A DNA stretch of 64,000 nucleotides, from positions 62,001-126,000 of the forward strand of contig JAUXRX010000016.1 of the NCBI GenBank assembly GCA_030681645.1, read 5' to 3'. The notes under the pieces were generated by a model, which saw nothing but the letters and a program-made list of their open reading frames with translations, was not told the DNA's origin and made no database searches. Source of the stretch: Archangium sp. Its GTDB lineage: Bacteria; Myxococcota; Myxococcia; Myxococcales; Myxococcaceae. Both the position numbers and the translations under genes were made by a program. This document shows, one piece after another, positions 43,441 to 50,753 of this stretch (within the stretch, counting starts at the first letter, position 1; each line of letters starts with the position of its first letter).

Positions 43441-43604
43441 AAGGAGCAGATGCCCGGCCGAAGAGGCCCTACACGCACAACCTCAAGCCGCACATGCCGG
43501 TTCGAATCCGGTCCCCTGCACTCGTACGCAGGGGTCGTCTAAGGGACAGGACGGCGGCTCCTCCAACGGAATGAGGCTTCCTCACTCGGGCATCACTTCT
43601 CCTT
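43441..43604 (+). ncRNA. Predicted structured precursor around the permuted tRNA
   Basis: The flanks of the permuted tRNA can pair with each other. AAGGAG (43441-43446) pairs with CTCCTT (43599-43604), and GATGCCCG (43449-43456) pairs with CGGGCATC (43587-43594), giving 14 bp with a small internal loop. Inside, each flank has its own hairpin: GGCC-GAAGA-GGCC (about 43457-43469) and TGAGG-CTT-CCTCA (43572-43584). The downstream strand overlaps the last codons of the YkgJ-like gene, which is on the other strand. The pairing is read from sequence only. Confidence 0.45.
43481..43563 (+). tRNA. Circularly permuted tRNA-Glu(CUC): 3' half, 7-nt linker, 5' half
   Basis: The 3' half comes first: anticodon-loop end CCTCAA (43481-43486), anticodon-stem strand GCCGC (43487-43491), 4-nt variable loop, T arm GCCGG-TTCGAAT-CCGGT (43496-43512), acceptor strand CCCCTGC (43513-43519), A73 (43520). 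A linker CTCGTAC (43521-43527) follows. Then the 5' half: acceptor GCAGGGG (43528-43534), TC, D arm GTCT-8 nt-GGAC (43537-43552), G, anticodon-stem strand GCGGC (43554-43558), loop start TCCTC (43559-43563). Joined, acceptor pairs 7/7, anticodon stem 5/5, D stem 4/4 with a final U-G, T stem 5/5 with one G-U. The joined loop is UCCUCAA, anticodon CUC. U11-A24, U13-G22, A46 and absence of nt 47 fit E. coli-type glutamate identity. Oddities: C33 in place of U33, no encoded CCA. Confidence 0.75.
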
Positions 43605-44060
43605 CCGAAGAAACGAATCTTCGGGCTTGAGCAGCATCACCAGCAGCGCGCGGTTCAAGTAGGCCAGCGCCGCGGTGAGCTCTTCCGAGGCGGTGCCGGC
43701 GACGGCCTGCTTCCTCGCCGCGGCGAGCGCTTGCCTGTCGTCCGTCATGCCCATCAAGGCGGTGACACGGCGCCGGCGCCCCAGCACTTCCTCGATGGCC
43801 TCGTGCGCTTCGGCGTCACTCATCAGCCCCTCGTCGAGGCTCGCCAGCGCGAGGCACTTGAAGGTGCTGCAGACGCCGGGGCGGTCCTGGTACGTGGTGC
43901 ACTTGCACCCATCGAGCGCGGGGCAGGGCAGCAGCAGGTGCCTGCGGTCCTTCGACACGTTGACCCGGTCGCCGTAGCGCATGGCTTCTTCGGGCGTGAT
44001 GGCGGCGACCTCGAACATGGTGCCGTCACAGCAGAGTCCGCACGACAGGCACAGCGACAT
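43593..44060 (-). CDS. YkgJ-family cysteine cluster protein
   Basis: 155 aa. The N-terminus reads CLSCGLCCDGTMF, followed by PCPALDGCKCTTYQDRPGVCSTFKC: the C-x2-C-G-x-C-C and later Cys pattern of the YkgJ family (PF03692), thought to bind zinc or an Fe-S cluster. Function of the family is unknown. A helical C-terminal half is family-variable. It precedes, with a 15-bp gap, the end of the gene at 44076. Confidence 0.9.
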   Translation of the reverse strand: MSLCLSCGLCCDGTMFEVAAITPEEAMRYGDRVNVSKDRRHLLLPCPALDGCKCTTYQDRPGVCSTFKCLALASLDEGLMSDAEAHEAIEEVLGRRRRVTALMGMTDDRQALAAARKQAVAGTASEELTAALAYLNRALLVMLLKPEDSFLRKEK

Positions 44061-44075
44061 GGCGTGAGGCCTTTC

Positions 44076-44537
44076 TCAGTGCACGAAGCCGTCGCGAGGC
44101 GCCTCGGCGCCCTGCGCCACCTTGAGCAGCGTGAGCTTGCCGAGCGAGGCGGCGTCGAGCTTGTTGCCGCGCTCGGGGAAGCCCAGGCCCCGGCTGCTGA
44201 ACTCGGGCACGAAGAGCAGCGGCGTGGCCTCGCCGTCGTAGCCGAGCTGCACCAGCTGGTTGGTCTCGTAGCGGGTGCACTGCTTCGAGCAGCAGAAGAA
44301 GGTGTCGTTCACCGCGTACAGGCCCTCGGGCGGCAGGGGCGAGAGGTGCTGCGCCGCGGCGTCATCGGGCAGGGTGTGCCCGCGCGCCTGCCACGAGGCG
44401 CGGTTCGCGCTCCACCGCTCGGGGAGGTAGAGGCCCGCGCCGGGATCGCCGTGGTTGTGGAAGTAGACCAGCCGCCCCGCGGGGATGCCGGCGACGCTCT
44501 GGGTGGTGCGGTACAGGCCGCAGGGTGGGAGTGCCAT
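44076..44537 (-). CDS. Conserved hypothetical protein
   Basis: 153 aa from ATG 44537. It has a beta-strand start (GRLVYFHNHGDPGAGLYLPE), a CCSKQC cluster (near residue 82) and a C-terminal stretch with FVPEFSSRGLGFPERGNKLD. No known family recalled with certainty. It lies just upstream of the YkgJ-like gene and is likely cotranscribed with it. Its first bases overlap a repeat C copy. Confidence 0.6.
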   Translation of the reverse strand: MALPPCGLYRTTQSVAGIPAGRLVYFHNHGDPGAGLYLPERWSANRASWQARGHTLPDDAAAQHLSPLPPEGLYAVNDTFFCCSKQCTRYETNQLVQLGYDGEATPLLFVPEFSSRGLGFPERGNKLDAASLGKLTLLKVAQGAEAPRDGFVH

Positions 44538-44628
44538 GAGCGGAGCCGATAGCAGCGGAACGCTGCGCGAGCCAGATGGGAGCGACCCGGGTCATGAGCG
44601 GAGCCGATAGCAGCGGAACGCCCCGGGT
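44536..44628. repeat. Repeat family C, two copies (inverted orientation)
   Basis: Two copies of the family C core (GAGCGGAGCCGATAGCAGCG) in the reverse direction, 58 bp apart (44536 and 44594). The other arrays are at 50631 and 59936. Confidence 0.8.
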
Positions 44629-44632
44629 ATTC

Positions 44633-45211
44633 CTAAGCCCCTGTCTTCGTTTCCGCAGGGAGCGCGACCTTCACCTGGTAAGCGATGCTGCTCGGTCCCA
44701 CCGTGACGGTGTTCAGCTTTGCGTCGATGTGGCCTGCGCGCAGGAAGGCCACCATGCCCGCGCCGAGCACGTTGCCGAAGATGGGCGTGGGGTTGGGGAA
44801 CTCGGTGAGCTGCGCGTCGAGCACGTCACCGGTGAGGGTGAGCTTCATCTTGCCCAGCGAATAGAACTGGCTGAAGGCGCGCTCGGTCGAGGTGAGCGCG
44901 AGCTTGAGGTCTTCCAGGCGGGTGAGCGAGCGGAAGGTGCCGGCGAGGTTCCTTTCCGCCAGGCCGCGGCCGACCGTCTGCGCGTTGGCCAGCGTGCCCT
45001 CGTGCCGGTGCTTCACCAGCCACTCCAGCGCGCCGATGTGGAGCGCGCCGGGGATCCACCCGATGGGCAGCACGTGGGCGGGGTCGAACTGGGCGGCGTC
45101 TGCGGGGAAGGCGCGGGCGAGCTCCTTGAGGGTGTCGTCGCCCCATTGTTCCCGGACGTAGTGCAGCAGATTCAGCCAGGCGAAGCCCTTCACCTGCAGC
45201 GCGTCAGACAT
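44633..45211 (-). CDS. Conserved hypothetical protein, possibly DUF2378-like
   Basis: 192 aa from ATG 45211 (MSDALQVKGFAWLNLLHYV). Helical first half (FPADAAQFDPAHVLPIGWIPGAL) and a beta-rich second half. The pattern recalls a myxobacterial orphan family (DUF2378/TIGR02265) with a heme-NO-binding-like fold, but I am not certain. No signal peptide. Followed by other small cytosolic proteins of unknown function on the same strand. Confidence 0.55.
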   Translation of the reverse strand: MSDALQVKGFAWLNLLHYVREQWGDDTLKELARAFPADAAQFDPAHVLPIGWIPGALHIGALEWLVKHRHEGTLANAQTVGRGLAERNLAGTFRSLTRLEDLKLALTSTERAFSQFYSLGKMKLTLTGDVLDAQLTEFPNPTPIFGNVLGAGMVAFLRAGHIDAKLNTVTVGPSSIAYQVKVALPAETKTGA

Positions 45212-45336
45212 GCGGCGGACCATATGCCTTCGCTCGCCCGGGTCGATCTCCGTTCTGTCGCCCGCGCGCCTCAATTCGACTGGATCCCCTGGCGCCCCGG
45301 CTCCAGAACGGCATCAACCCAGGCGAGCTCGCCGCT

Positions 45337-45864
45337 TCAAGATTTCTTCGGAGGCCCAAGCATCGCCATCGCCAGCCCGGGCCGCACCGTGTTGATGGCG
45401 TGGCAGTGGGTGCAGGTGACGTTCTCCACCCGGTGCTTCACGGCGGGCTCGGGCAGGGGCGCGGCGCACTTCGAGCAAGCGAGCCTGCGCTCCTTCAGCT
45501 CCTCGTGGGCGAGCTCGGTCAGGCGGGCGCGGTACTTCTTCATCGTCTGGGCTTCGAACGCCTCGATGGCGTTCATGATCTCGGTCTCGAGCGCGCGGCC
45601 CTGGTCCTCGAGGTTGCCCGCGTGCTCGCCGAACTCCGGCTCGAGCTTCGCCCAGGCCGGGCCGATCTTCTCGCGCAGGGCGAAGAGGCGCGCCTTCACC
45701 TCGTTCTGCGCGGCCGACATGGGGCCGGGGTCGATCACCTCGGTGGCGATGATGTCGGTGAGCCCGGCGTCGGCTTCTTCGAGGATCTCCCCGAGGCGCG
45801 CGCGCACCTTGCCCAGGAAGGTCGACCAGCGCGCCTCGACACCGCTCGCGGCGACCGGCTTCAC
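45337..45864 (-). CDS. Cytosolic protein with C-terminal zinc ribbon
   Basis: 175 aa. Long helical N-terminal region (about residues 1-125, rich in Glu/Ala/Arg). C-terminal zinc ribbon with CSKCAAPLP and VTCTHCHAIN (two C-x2-C pairs). Resembles the protein at 45938 in architecture: helical body plus zinc ribbon. Function unknown; probably in one unit with the genes at 45938 and 46479. Confidence 0.65.
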   Translation of the reverse strand: MKPVAASGVEARWSTFLGKVRARLGEILEEADAGLTDIIATEVIDPGPMSAAQNEVKARLFALREKIGPAWAKLEPEFGEHAGNLEDQGRALETEIMNAIEAFEAQTMKKYRARLTELAHEELKERRLACSKCAAPLPEPAVKHRVENVTCTHCHAINTVRPGLAMAMLGPPKKS

Positions 45865-45891
45865 CGCTCGACTCCGTTCGCAGAGAGGGCG

Positions 45892-45920
45892 GCCCCTCGA
45901 CTCCGCTCGGGGTGAACGGG
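45892..45920. repeat. Repeat family B, copy
   Basis: Family B core (CTCGACTCCGCTCGGGGTGA) between the two zinc-ribbon genes. A second degenerate half-copy lies just before it at about 45862. Confidence 0.75.
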
Positions 45921-45937
45921 CGTTGCTTCGACGCTGC

Positions 45938-46477
45938 TCACGAGACGCCCTCGAGCTGTCCCCCGCAGAAGGCGCAGGTGAGCGACTCGCCCAGCCGGGG
46001 CGCGCGGCAGGTGGCGCAGGTGAGCACGTAGCCGATCGACGCCTTGAAGCCGCCGTACTGGTGCTGGTTCGCCAGCGCCTTCGCGGCGCCGAACATGCGC
46101 TTCTTCTTCTCGGTCGCCTTCGTGCGGTAGTGGTCGAGCGCCGACGACGCCAGGGTGTGCAGCGAGGTCTCCACGAGCGCAGCCTGCTCGGCCGAGAGCG
46201 TCTGGCGCAGCGGCGCCAATCGCGTCGACGCCTCGCGCGCGAGCGACTCGAGGCAGCCCTGCACTTCCTTCAGCGGCGCGCCCTTCGTCTGGCCGTCGGC
46301 GCGCACCTGCTGGTACCGGGCGTCTTCGCCCTCGCGCGGCACCTCGAAGCGGGCGAGCCACCGGGCCCACGCTTCGGGGCACTCGCCCGGCGGCTCGACG
46401 TCGAGCGCGGTGTCGACGAGCTGGGTGAGCTCGGTGGTGATGCGCGTCCACTCGGCCAGGAATCGATCGGCCGACAT
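45938..46477 (-). CDS. Cytosolic protein with C-terminal zinc ribbon
   Basis: 179 aa. Helical body with a KKKRMF basic stretch (near residue 125), then a C-terminal zinc ribbon, LTCATCRAPRLGESLTC and FCGG. It starts 1 bp after the stop of the gene at 46479, so the two are tightly coupled. Function unknown. Confidence 0.65.
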   Translation of the reverse strand: MSADRFLAEWTRITTELTQLVDTALDVEPPGECPEAWARWLARFEVPREGEDARYQQVRADGQTKGAPLKEVQGCLESLAREASTRLAPLRQTLSAEQAALVETSLHTLASSALDHYRTKATEKKKRMFGAAKALANQHQYGGFKASIGYVLTCATCRAPRLGESLTCAFCGGQLEGVS

Positions 46478-46478
46478 G

Positions 46479-47810
46479 TCACACGTCGAGATCCGAGTCG
46501 GGGTCGTCGACGCCGGCCATGTACTTCTCGGTGTACTTCGCCTGCAGCACCGGGAACTGCTCGGTCATCAGCTTGATGTCGGTCGACATCTTCTGCGACC
46601 AGTAGGCCGACGCGTTCGACCAGTCGACCGCGGTCATGTTGAAGACCTTCTTCAACATCTGGTTGGCGTCCTTGCCCTGCTGCGCCCAGCACCCCTGCGC
46701 CGTCATCACCTCGACGTAGCGGTCGAACGTCATCGAGCCGGCCGCGCCCTTCGCGTTCTTGCCCGCGACCTTGTCGTTGATGCCCATCGACCCCGAGGCT
46801 TCCTGCGCGCTCGCGCCGTACTGGCCGACTCCGCCTGCGGCGAAGGCCTTGCCGTACTCGGTCATGATGGCGGCCGACGCCATCGGGTCGCTCTGATCAG
46901 ACATGCGCGCCATCCACGCCTCGGACACGCGCGCGAACTTCGCCTCGTCGAGCTTGTGCTTCGCCAGCAGCTTCACGAAGGCCGGGCCCGTCACCGACAT
47001 CTGCTGGGCGGCGATGGACGCGTAGACCTGCAGCGACACGCCCTCGATGGGGTCGAGCATTCCCGGCTTCACCGCGTTCTTCATCGCGTCGCGCGTCTGG
47101 GCCTGGCGGGCCTCGAGCGCTGCGTCGGTGAACTCCGGGTCGTTGCCGTAGTGGCGCAGGAAGGTGTGCTGCACCCGCTTCCAGTGGTTGCGGTTGCGGA
47201 AGCCGTGCTGCTCGAGCGCCGCCTGGTACACGTCGTCGTCGTCTTCACCCTGCGCGGCCTCGAGGGCGAAGTTCACCTTCCAGTACTCGACCCACTGGCT
47301 GGGGCGCAGCTTTCCCCAGTCGGGCTTGAAGTACGTCTTGCCGTTCTTCTCGAACGTCATCGCGTCTTCGTCTTCGTCGTCGTTGAAGCCCATGCCCTCG
47401 TGGCTGACGTAGTCCCACTCCACGCCGAAGCGGTCGAGCGGGCGGCCGCCGGGCCCGAGCTTCTGGGGGGCGTCTTCTTCTTCGTCGTCGGAGTCGGAGT
47501 CCGAGTCCTCTTCGTCGGACCCTGACTCGTCGTCGTCGAGGTCCTCGCCTTCGTCCTGCTCGTCGAGGCCGGCGCACGTCTCGGGCTCGTCGTCGTCCGG
47601 CTCGAGGGCGGGGTTGGTGTTGGTGCTGCCGGCCGCGCCCTCCTCGGCCTTCATGCGCGCCTCGAACTCGGCGAACGTCTCGTCGCTCATCATCGTCTGC
47701 GAGTCGTTGCCGATGAAGGACTCGGTCGGCTTTCCCTTCGGCTTCGTTGGAGAAGTGGGAACGGCGGCCCTCACGGGCGGGCCGGGCTTGCGGGGTGGAG
47801 GAGGCGGCAT
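46479..47810 (-). CDS. Acidic protein of unknown function (DUF6620-like)
   Basis: 443 aa. Pro-rich N-terminus, then an Asp/Glu/Ser-rich low-complexity region (about residues 70-115, including DSDSDSDDEEED). A conserved-looking core follows: WGKLRPSQWVEYWKVNFALE near 165, HWKRVQHTFLRHYGN near 210, and MTFDRYVEVMTAQGCWAQQGKD near 375. No signal peptide or membrane segment. It heads a unit with two zinc-ribbon genes and may form a complex with their products; this is inference from layout. Confidence 0.6.
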   Translation of the reverse strand: MPPPPPRKPGPPVRAAVPTSPTKPKGKPTESFIGNDSQTMMSDETFAEFEARMKAEEGAAGSTNTNPALEPDDDEPETCAGLDEQDEGEDLDDDESGSDEEDSDSDSDDEEEDAPQKLGPGGRPLDRFGVEWDYVSHEGMGFNDDEDEDAMTFEKNGKTYFKPDWGKLRPSQWVEYWKVNFALEAAQGEDDDDVYQAALEQHGFRNRNHWKRVQHTFLRHYGNDPEFTDAALEARQAQTRDAMKNAVKPGMLDPIEGVSLQVYASIAAQQMSVTGPAFVKLLAKHKLDEAKFARVSEAWMARMSDQSDPMASAAIMTEYGKAFAAGGVGQYGASAQEASGSMGINDKVAGKNAKGAAGSMTFDRYVEVMTAQGCWAQQGKDANQMLKKVFNMTAVDWSNASAYWSQKMSTDIKLMTEQFPVLQAKYTEKYMAGVDDPDSDLDV

Positions 47811-47854
47811 GAGCCCCGAAACTCACCCGGAAAAGGGCTCAGTCGCAAGCACCC

Positions 47855-48052
47855 TCAGGCGAAGCGGCGGCCGCCGATCAGTCGCGCTGGAAAGAACAGA
47901 ATGGCGCGAAGCAGGGTGAAGACGCCGTCGACCGCGACGCCCAGCAGGCGGAACGGAAGCAGCACCACCCAGATGAGCGGGTAGAGCACCAACGCCAGCA
48001 AGGCGACGGGCCAGCAGAAGACGAAGAGCAGGAGCCAGAGGAGCAGCCGCAT
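47855..48052 (-). CDS. Small hydrophobic membrane protein
   Basis: 65 aa, almost entirely hydrophobic: two membrane helices (about residues 2-24 and 26-48) with an aromatic/basic C-terminus (PARLIGGRRFA). The clean hydrophobic pattern argues that it is real. Function unknown. Confidence 0.55.
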   Translation of the reverse strand: MRLLLWLLLFVFCWPVALLALVLYPLIWVVLLPFRLLGVAVDGVFTLLRAILFFPARLIGGRRFA

Positions 48053-48080
48053 GTTCCTTGTACGGAGGCTGCATGCGCCG

Positions 48081-48134
48081 ATTGCGCCCAGGCTCGCAGG
48101 ATGTCGCCTCGACTCCGCTCGGGGTGAACGGTGA
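48081..48134. repeat. Repeat family B, long form
   Basis: Includes the 5' segment CCCAGGCTCGCAGGA plus the family B core; matches 40782-40834 closely. Confidence 0.8.
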
Positions 48135-48148
48135 CCGCGGTGCAGAAA

Positions 48149-49207
48149 TCAGAAGCCGCGCGCGCGGAGCCAGGCCACCAGCGACCCGTAGAACGGCTTG
48201 TGCCGCCAGTCGTTGCCCAGGCCGGGGCCCAGCCCGCCGATTTGACCGATCTCGTCGAGGTGATCCGCCGGCACGCAGCCGAGGAAGGTGCCCCACTTCG
48301 CCGACGCCACCGGCACCAGGCCGTCGTTGGGCACCGGGTCGAGGATGTTCGGGCTGATGATGAACTCGGTGGCGTCGAGCATCGGGCTCAGCGGGTCGAC
48401 CGCGTCGTCGAACGCGCGGATGAACGGCGGCCGCGTGCCGTCGGCGGCCTCGCAGGTCTCGGCCGCGCGCCGCAGCGCCGAGCGGCCCGCCACCGAGTAG
48501 TAGCGCACGCCCGGCTGGTCGGTGACCCGCGCGTTGAACCCGGCCATCTTCGCCGTCTCGAACTGCGCCAGCGCCGAGGTGATCGACGACCGGCTGCTGG
48601 CCTCGCTCCAGAGCGGCGACGCGGCGAGGTTGACGATGGCGTCGACCGCGGCGCGCGCCTGCGGATCAGTCAGGCCGCGGCTCACCAGGTCGCTCACCGG
48701 CGTGCCCCGGTGCGGCGTGCTCACGGTGACCACCGCGCCGATCAGCTCGGGCCGGCGGTTCGCCACCAGCCGCGCGTCGAGCCCGCCCTGCGAGTGGGCG
48801 ATGAGGTTCACCTTCGCCGCGCCCGTGCTGGCGAGGATGGCCTCGATCTCCCGCTCGAGCTGTGCGCTGCGCGTGGCCGAGTCGTTGAACGGGTCGACGG
48901 TGGGGGTGAAGACGAGCAGCTCGCCTTCGGTGGCGAGCGAGTCCTTCACTTCGAAGTAGTAGGTGAAGAAGTCGAGCCCCGCGAAGGTGTCGAAGCCGAA
49001 GAAGCCGTGCGAGAGCACGATGGGGTACGGCGGGCCACGGCCGGCGTCGGGTGCTCCCGCGTCGGGTCCTCCCGCGTCGGGTGGTTCGCCTCCGTCGGTG
49101 ACCCGCTGTTGCTGGCCCCCATCGGTCTCGGGCACGCCGACCAGTGGCGGCGTTCCGCACGCGGTCGCGGTCGCGACGAGAGAGAGGGCCAGCAGGCTGC
49201 GGCGCAT
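48149..49207 (-). CDS. Secreted lipase (alpha/beta hydrolase), lipoprotein
   Basis: 352 aa. Lipoprotein signal with ATAC lipobox (near residue 17), then a linker of DAG and PDAG repeats typical of myxobacteria. The hydrolase core has YPIVLSHGFFGFD (oxyanion loop), the nucleophile in AHSQGG, and later Asp and His (PADHLDEIG). It follows the triacylglycerol lipase family of Pseudomonas/Burkholderia type. No foldase gene is adjacent. Envelope-anchored or exported esterase. Confidence 0.88.
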   Translation of the reverse strand: MRRSLLALSLVATATACGTPPLVGVPETDGGQQQRVTDGGEPPDAGGPDAGAPDAGRGPPYPIVLSHGFFGFDTFAGLDFFTYYFEVKDSLATEGELLVFTPTVDPFNDSATRSAQLEREIEAILASTGAAKVNLIAHSQGGLDARLVANRRPELIGAVVTVSTPHRGTPVSDLVSRGLTDPQARAAVDAIVNLAASPLWSEASSRSSITSALAQFETAKMAGFNARVTDQPGVRYYSVAGRSALRRAAETCEAADGTRPPFIRAFDDAVDPLSPMLDATEFIISPNILDPVPNDGLVPVASAKWGTFLGCVPADHLDEIGQIGGLGPGLGNDWRHKPFYGSLVAWLRARGF

Positions 49208-49394
49208 GGGCGCGGTTTACGGCCGCGGCGCTCCGGGGGCAATCGCCCGGTCCCGGGGTGACACGTGCTGGTGTCAGCCGAGGGAGGCAGTCAACGCGAT
49301 GCCGCCCCTCATCATCTTGATGGAGCCTCGCGACTCAACCGCTCGCATCGACTCGGGTAGCGGGGCTGGCCCGATAGCTGCGTAGCGAGCGGCC

Positions 49395-49943
49395 ATGAAG
49401 AACTTCGCTCGCGCCGCCCTCGTCTCGGTCTTCGTCCTCTCGTCTGTCGCGGCTGCGCATGAAGACTTCGACCACCAGCATGACCATCACTCGGGGTCCC
49501 TGCTCGACTCGAGCGCCCAGTCGCGGCACTTCCTGCTCTCGGTGCACGGCGTGCTGCCCTACGGCCACTTCCGCTACGGGGGCTTCCCTATCGGCGTGGG
49601 CGCGAGCTTCTACATTCCCATCCTCCACAACGGCTTCATTCCGCCCGTCAACGACGAGTTCGGCCTCGACTTCGGCGCCGACGCCATCTTCTTCCTCGGG
49701 TACCGCTACCCCGTCGCGCTCTGGATTCCCGTCTCGGTGCTGTGGACCTTCCACTTCAGCCCCGCGTTCTCCGCGTACGTGAAGGCCGGCGTGGCGCTGC
49801 GCATCTGGCCCGGAGATCCGCTCCCGCTCTACCCGGACTTCGTCGGCGCGGTCGGCCTGAGCTGGATGTTCTCGTCGGGCGTGGGCCTGCGCGTCGAGGC
49901 CGGCTACCCGGGCGTGAAGCTCGGCCTGCTCTTCGCCTTCTGA
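49395..49943 (+). CDS. Outer-membrane beta-barrel-like hypothetical protein
   Basis: 182 aa with signal peptide (residues 1-21, ending VAAA) and a His-rich mature start (HEDFDHQHDHH), which may bind metal. The rest alternates polar/hydrophobic strands (HFLLSVHGVLPYGHFRYGGF, FSAYVKAGVALRIWPG) and ends in Phe (LGLLFAF), typical of a small outer-membrane barrel. Its 3' end overlaps the pcm gene by 40 bp in the convergent direction. Confidence 0.65.
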   Translation: MKNFARAALVSVFVLSSVAAAHEDFDHQHDHHSGSLLDSSAQSRHFLLSVHGVLPYGHFRYGGFPIGVGASFYIPILHNGFIPPVNDEFGLDFGADAIFFLGYRYPVALWIPVSVLWTFHFSPAFSAYVKAGVALRIWPGDPLPLYPDFVGAVGLSWMFSSGVGLRVEAGYPGVKLGLLFAF

Positions 49944-50560
49944 TCCAGCTCGGCGTGCGGCCCGGTGAGGGGCACGAAGCGGACGGCGATCAGCTTCTCT
50001 TCCGTCACCTCGCCGCTCGCCGACCGCTTCACCAGGCGCAGGGTCATGTCGTCAGGCTCGCCCACCGGGATGATCATCCGGCCTCCCGGCGCGAGCTGTT
50101 CCACCAGCGGGGCGGGCATCACGCTCGCGCCCGCGGCCACCACGATCGCGTCGAAGGGCGCGGCCTCGGGCCAGCCCAGGTACCCATCGGCCACCCGCAG
50201 GTGAACGTTGGCGCAGCCCAGCCGTTCCAGCACCGGCTTCGCGCCGCGCACCAGCGGCTCGATGATGTCGATGCTGTAGACCTGGGCGCACAGCCGCGAG
50301 AGCAGCGCCGTCTGGTATCCGCACCCGGTGCCCACCTCGAGCACGCGTGAACCCGGTCGCAGCCGCAGCTGTTCCAGCGTCCAGGCGATCAACGAAGGCT
50401 GGCTCGTCGTCTGCCCTTCACCGATGTCGAGGGGCCGGTCTTCAAGCGCGTAGGGGCGCTGGCCCGGCCGCAGGAACGCCGACCGGGGGATCGATTCCAG
50501 CGCCTCGCGCACGCGCGCATCTGTGATGAGCAGGTCCACCATCGCGGCTTCCCAATCCAT
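49904..50560 (-). CDS. pcm: Protein-L-isoaspartate O-methyltransferase
   Basis: 218 aa. It repairs isoaspartyl residues in damaged proteins using SAM. The family shows as VPRSAFL-like IPRSAFLRPGQRPYALEDRPLDIGEGQTTSQP near residue 24, motif I VLEVGTGCGYQTALLSRL near 73, and FDAIVVAAGASVMPAPLVEQLAPGGRMIIPVG near 134. Cytoplasmic. Confidence 0.95.
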   Translation of the reverse strand: MDWEAAMVDLLITDARVREALESIPRSAFLRPGQRPYALEDRPLDIGEGQTTSQPSLIAWTLEQLRLRPGSRVLEVGTGCGYQTALLSRLCAQVYSIDIIEPLVRGAKPVLERLGCANVHLRVADGYLGWPEAAPFDAIVVAAGASVMPAPLVEQLAPGGRMIIPVGEPDDMTLRLVKRSASGEVTEEKLIAVRFVPLTGPHAELDQKAKSRPSFTPG

Positions 50561-50630
50561 TCCGGCTACACCCTGAAGTTGCGACCGGACCGTTCCGTGT
50601 CAAGCCGATGCACGGCGATCGGTGACCTGG

Positions 50631-50753
50631 GTCTCGCGCAGCGTTCCGCTGCTACCGGCGGCGCTCTGGGTGACGGGTCGCTCTGCCTCGGCCAAACCTC
50701 CGCTTCGCTCCGGTTTGTCTCGCGCAGCGTTCCGCTGCTACCGGCGGCGCTCC
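50631..50753. repeat. Repeat family C, two copies
   Basis: Two direct copies of the family C core (TCTCGCGCAGCGTTCCGCTG) at 50631 and 50717, separated by a segment that also recurs in the array at 59936 (GTCGCTCTGCCTCGGCCA). The second copy reaches into the stop codon of the GGDEF-EAL gene. Confidence 0.85.

Noticed and set aside
43481..43563. The tRNA halves as a two-piece (permuted) tmRNA
   Set aside because: A normal D arm is present and there is no tag reading frame or pseudoknot region, so it is a tRNA and not tmRNA.
43441..43604. Permuted tRNA interrupted by a group I or II intron
   Set aside because: The whole intergenic region is about 210 bp, too short for an intron core, and no core motifs were seen.
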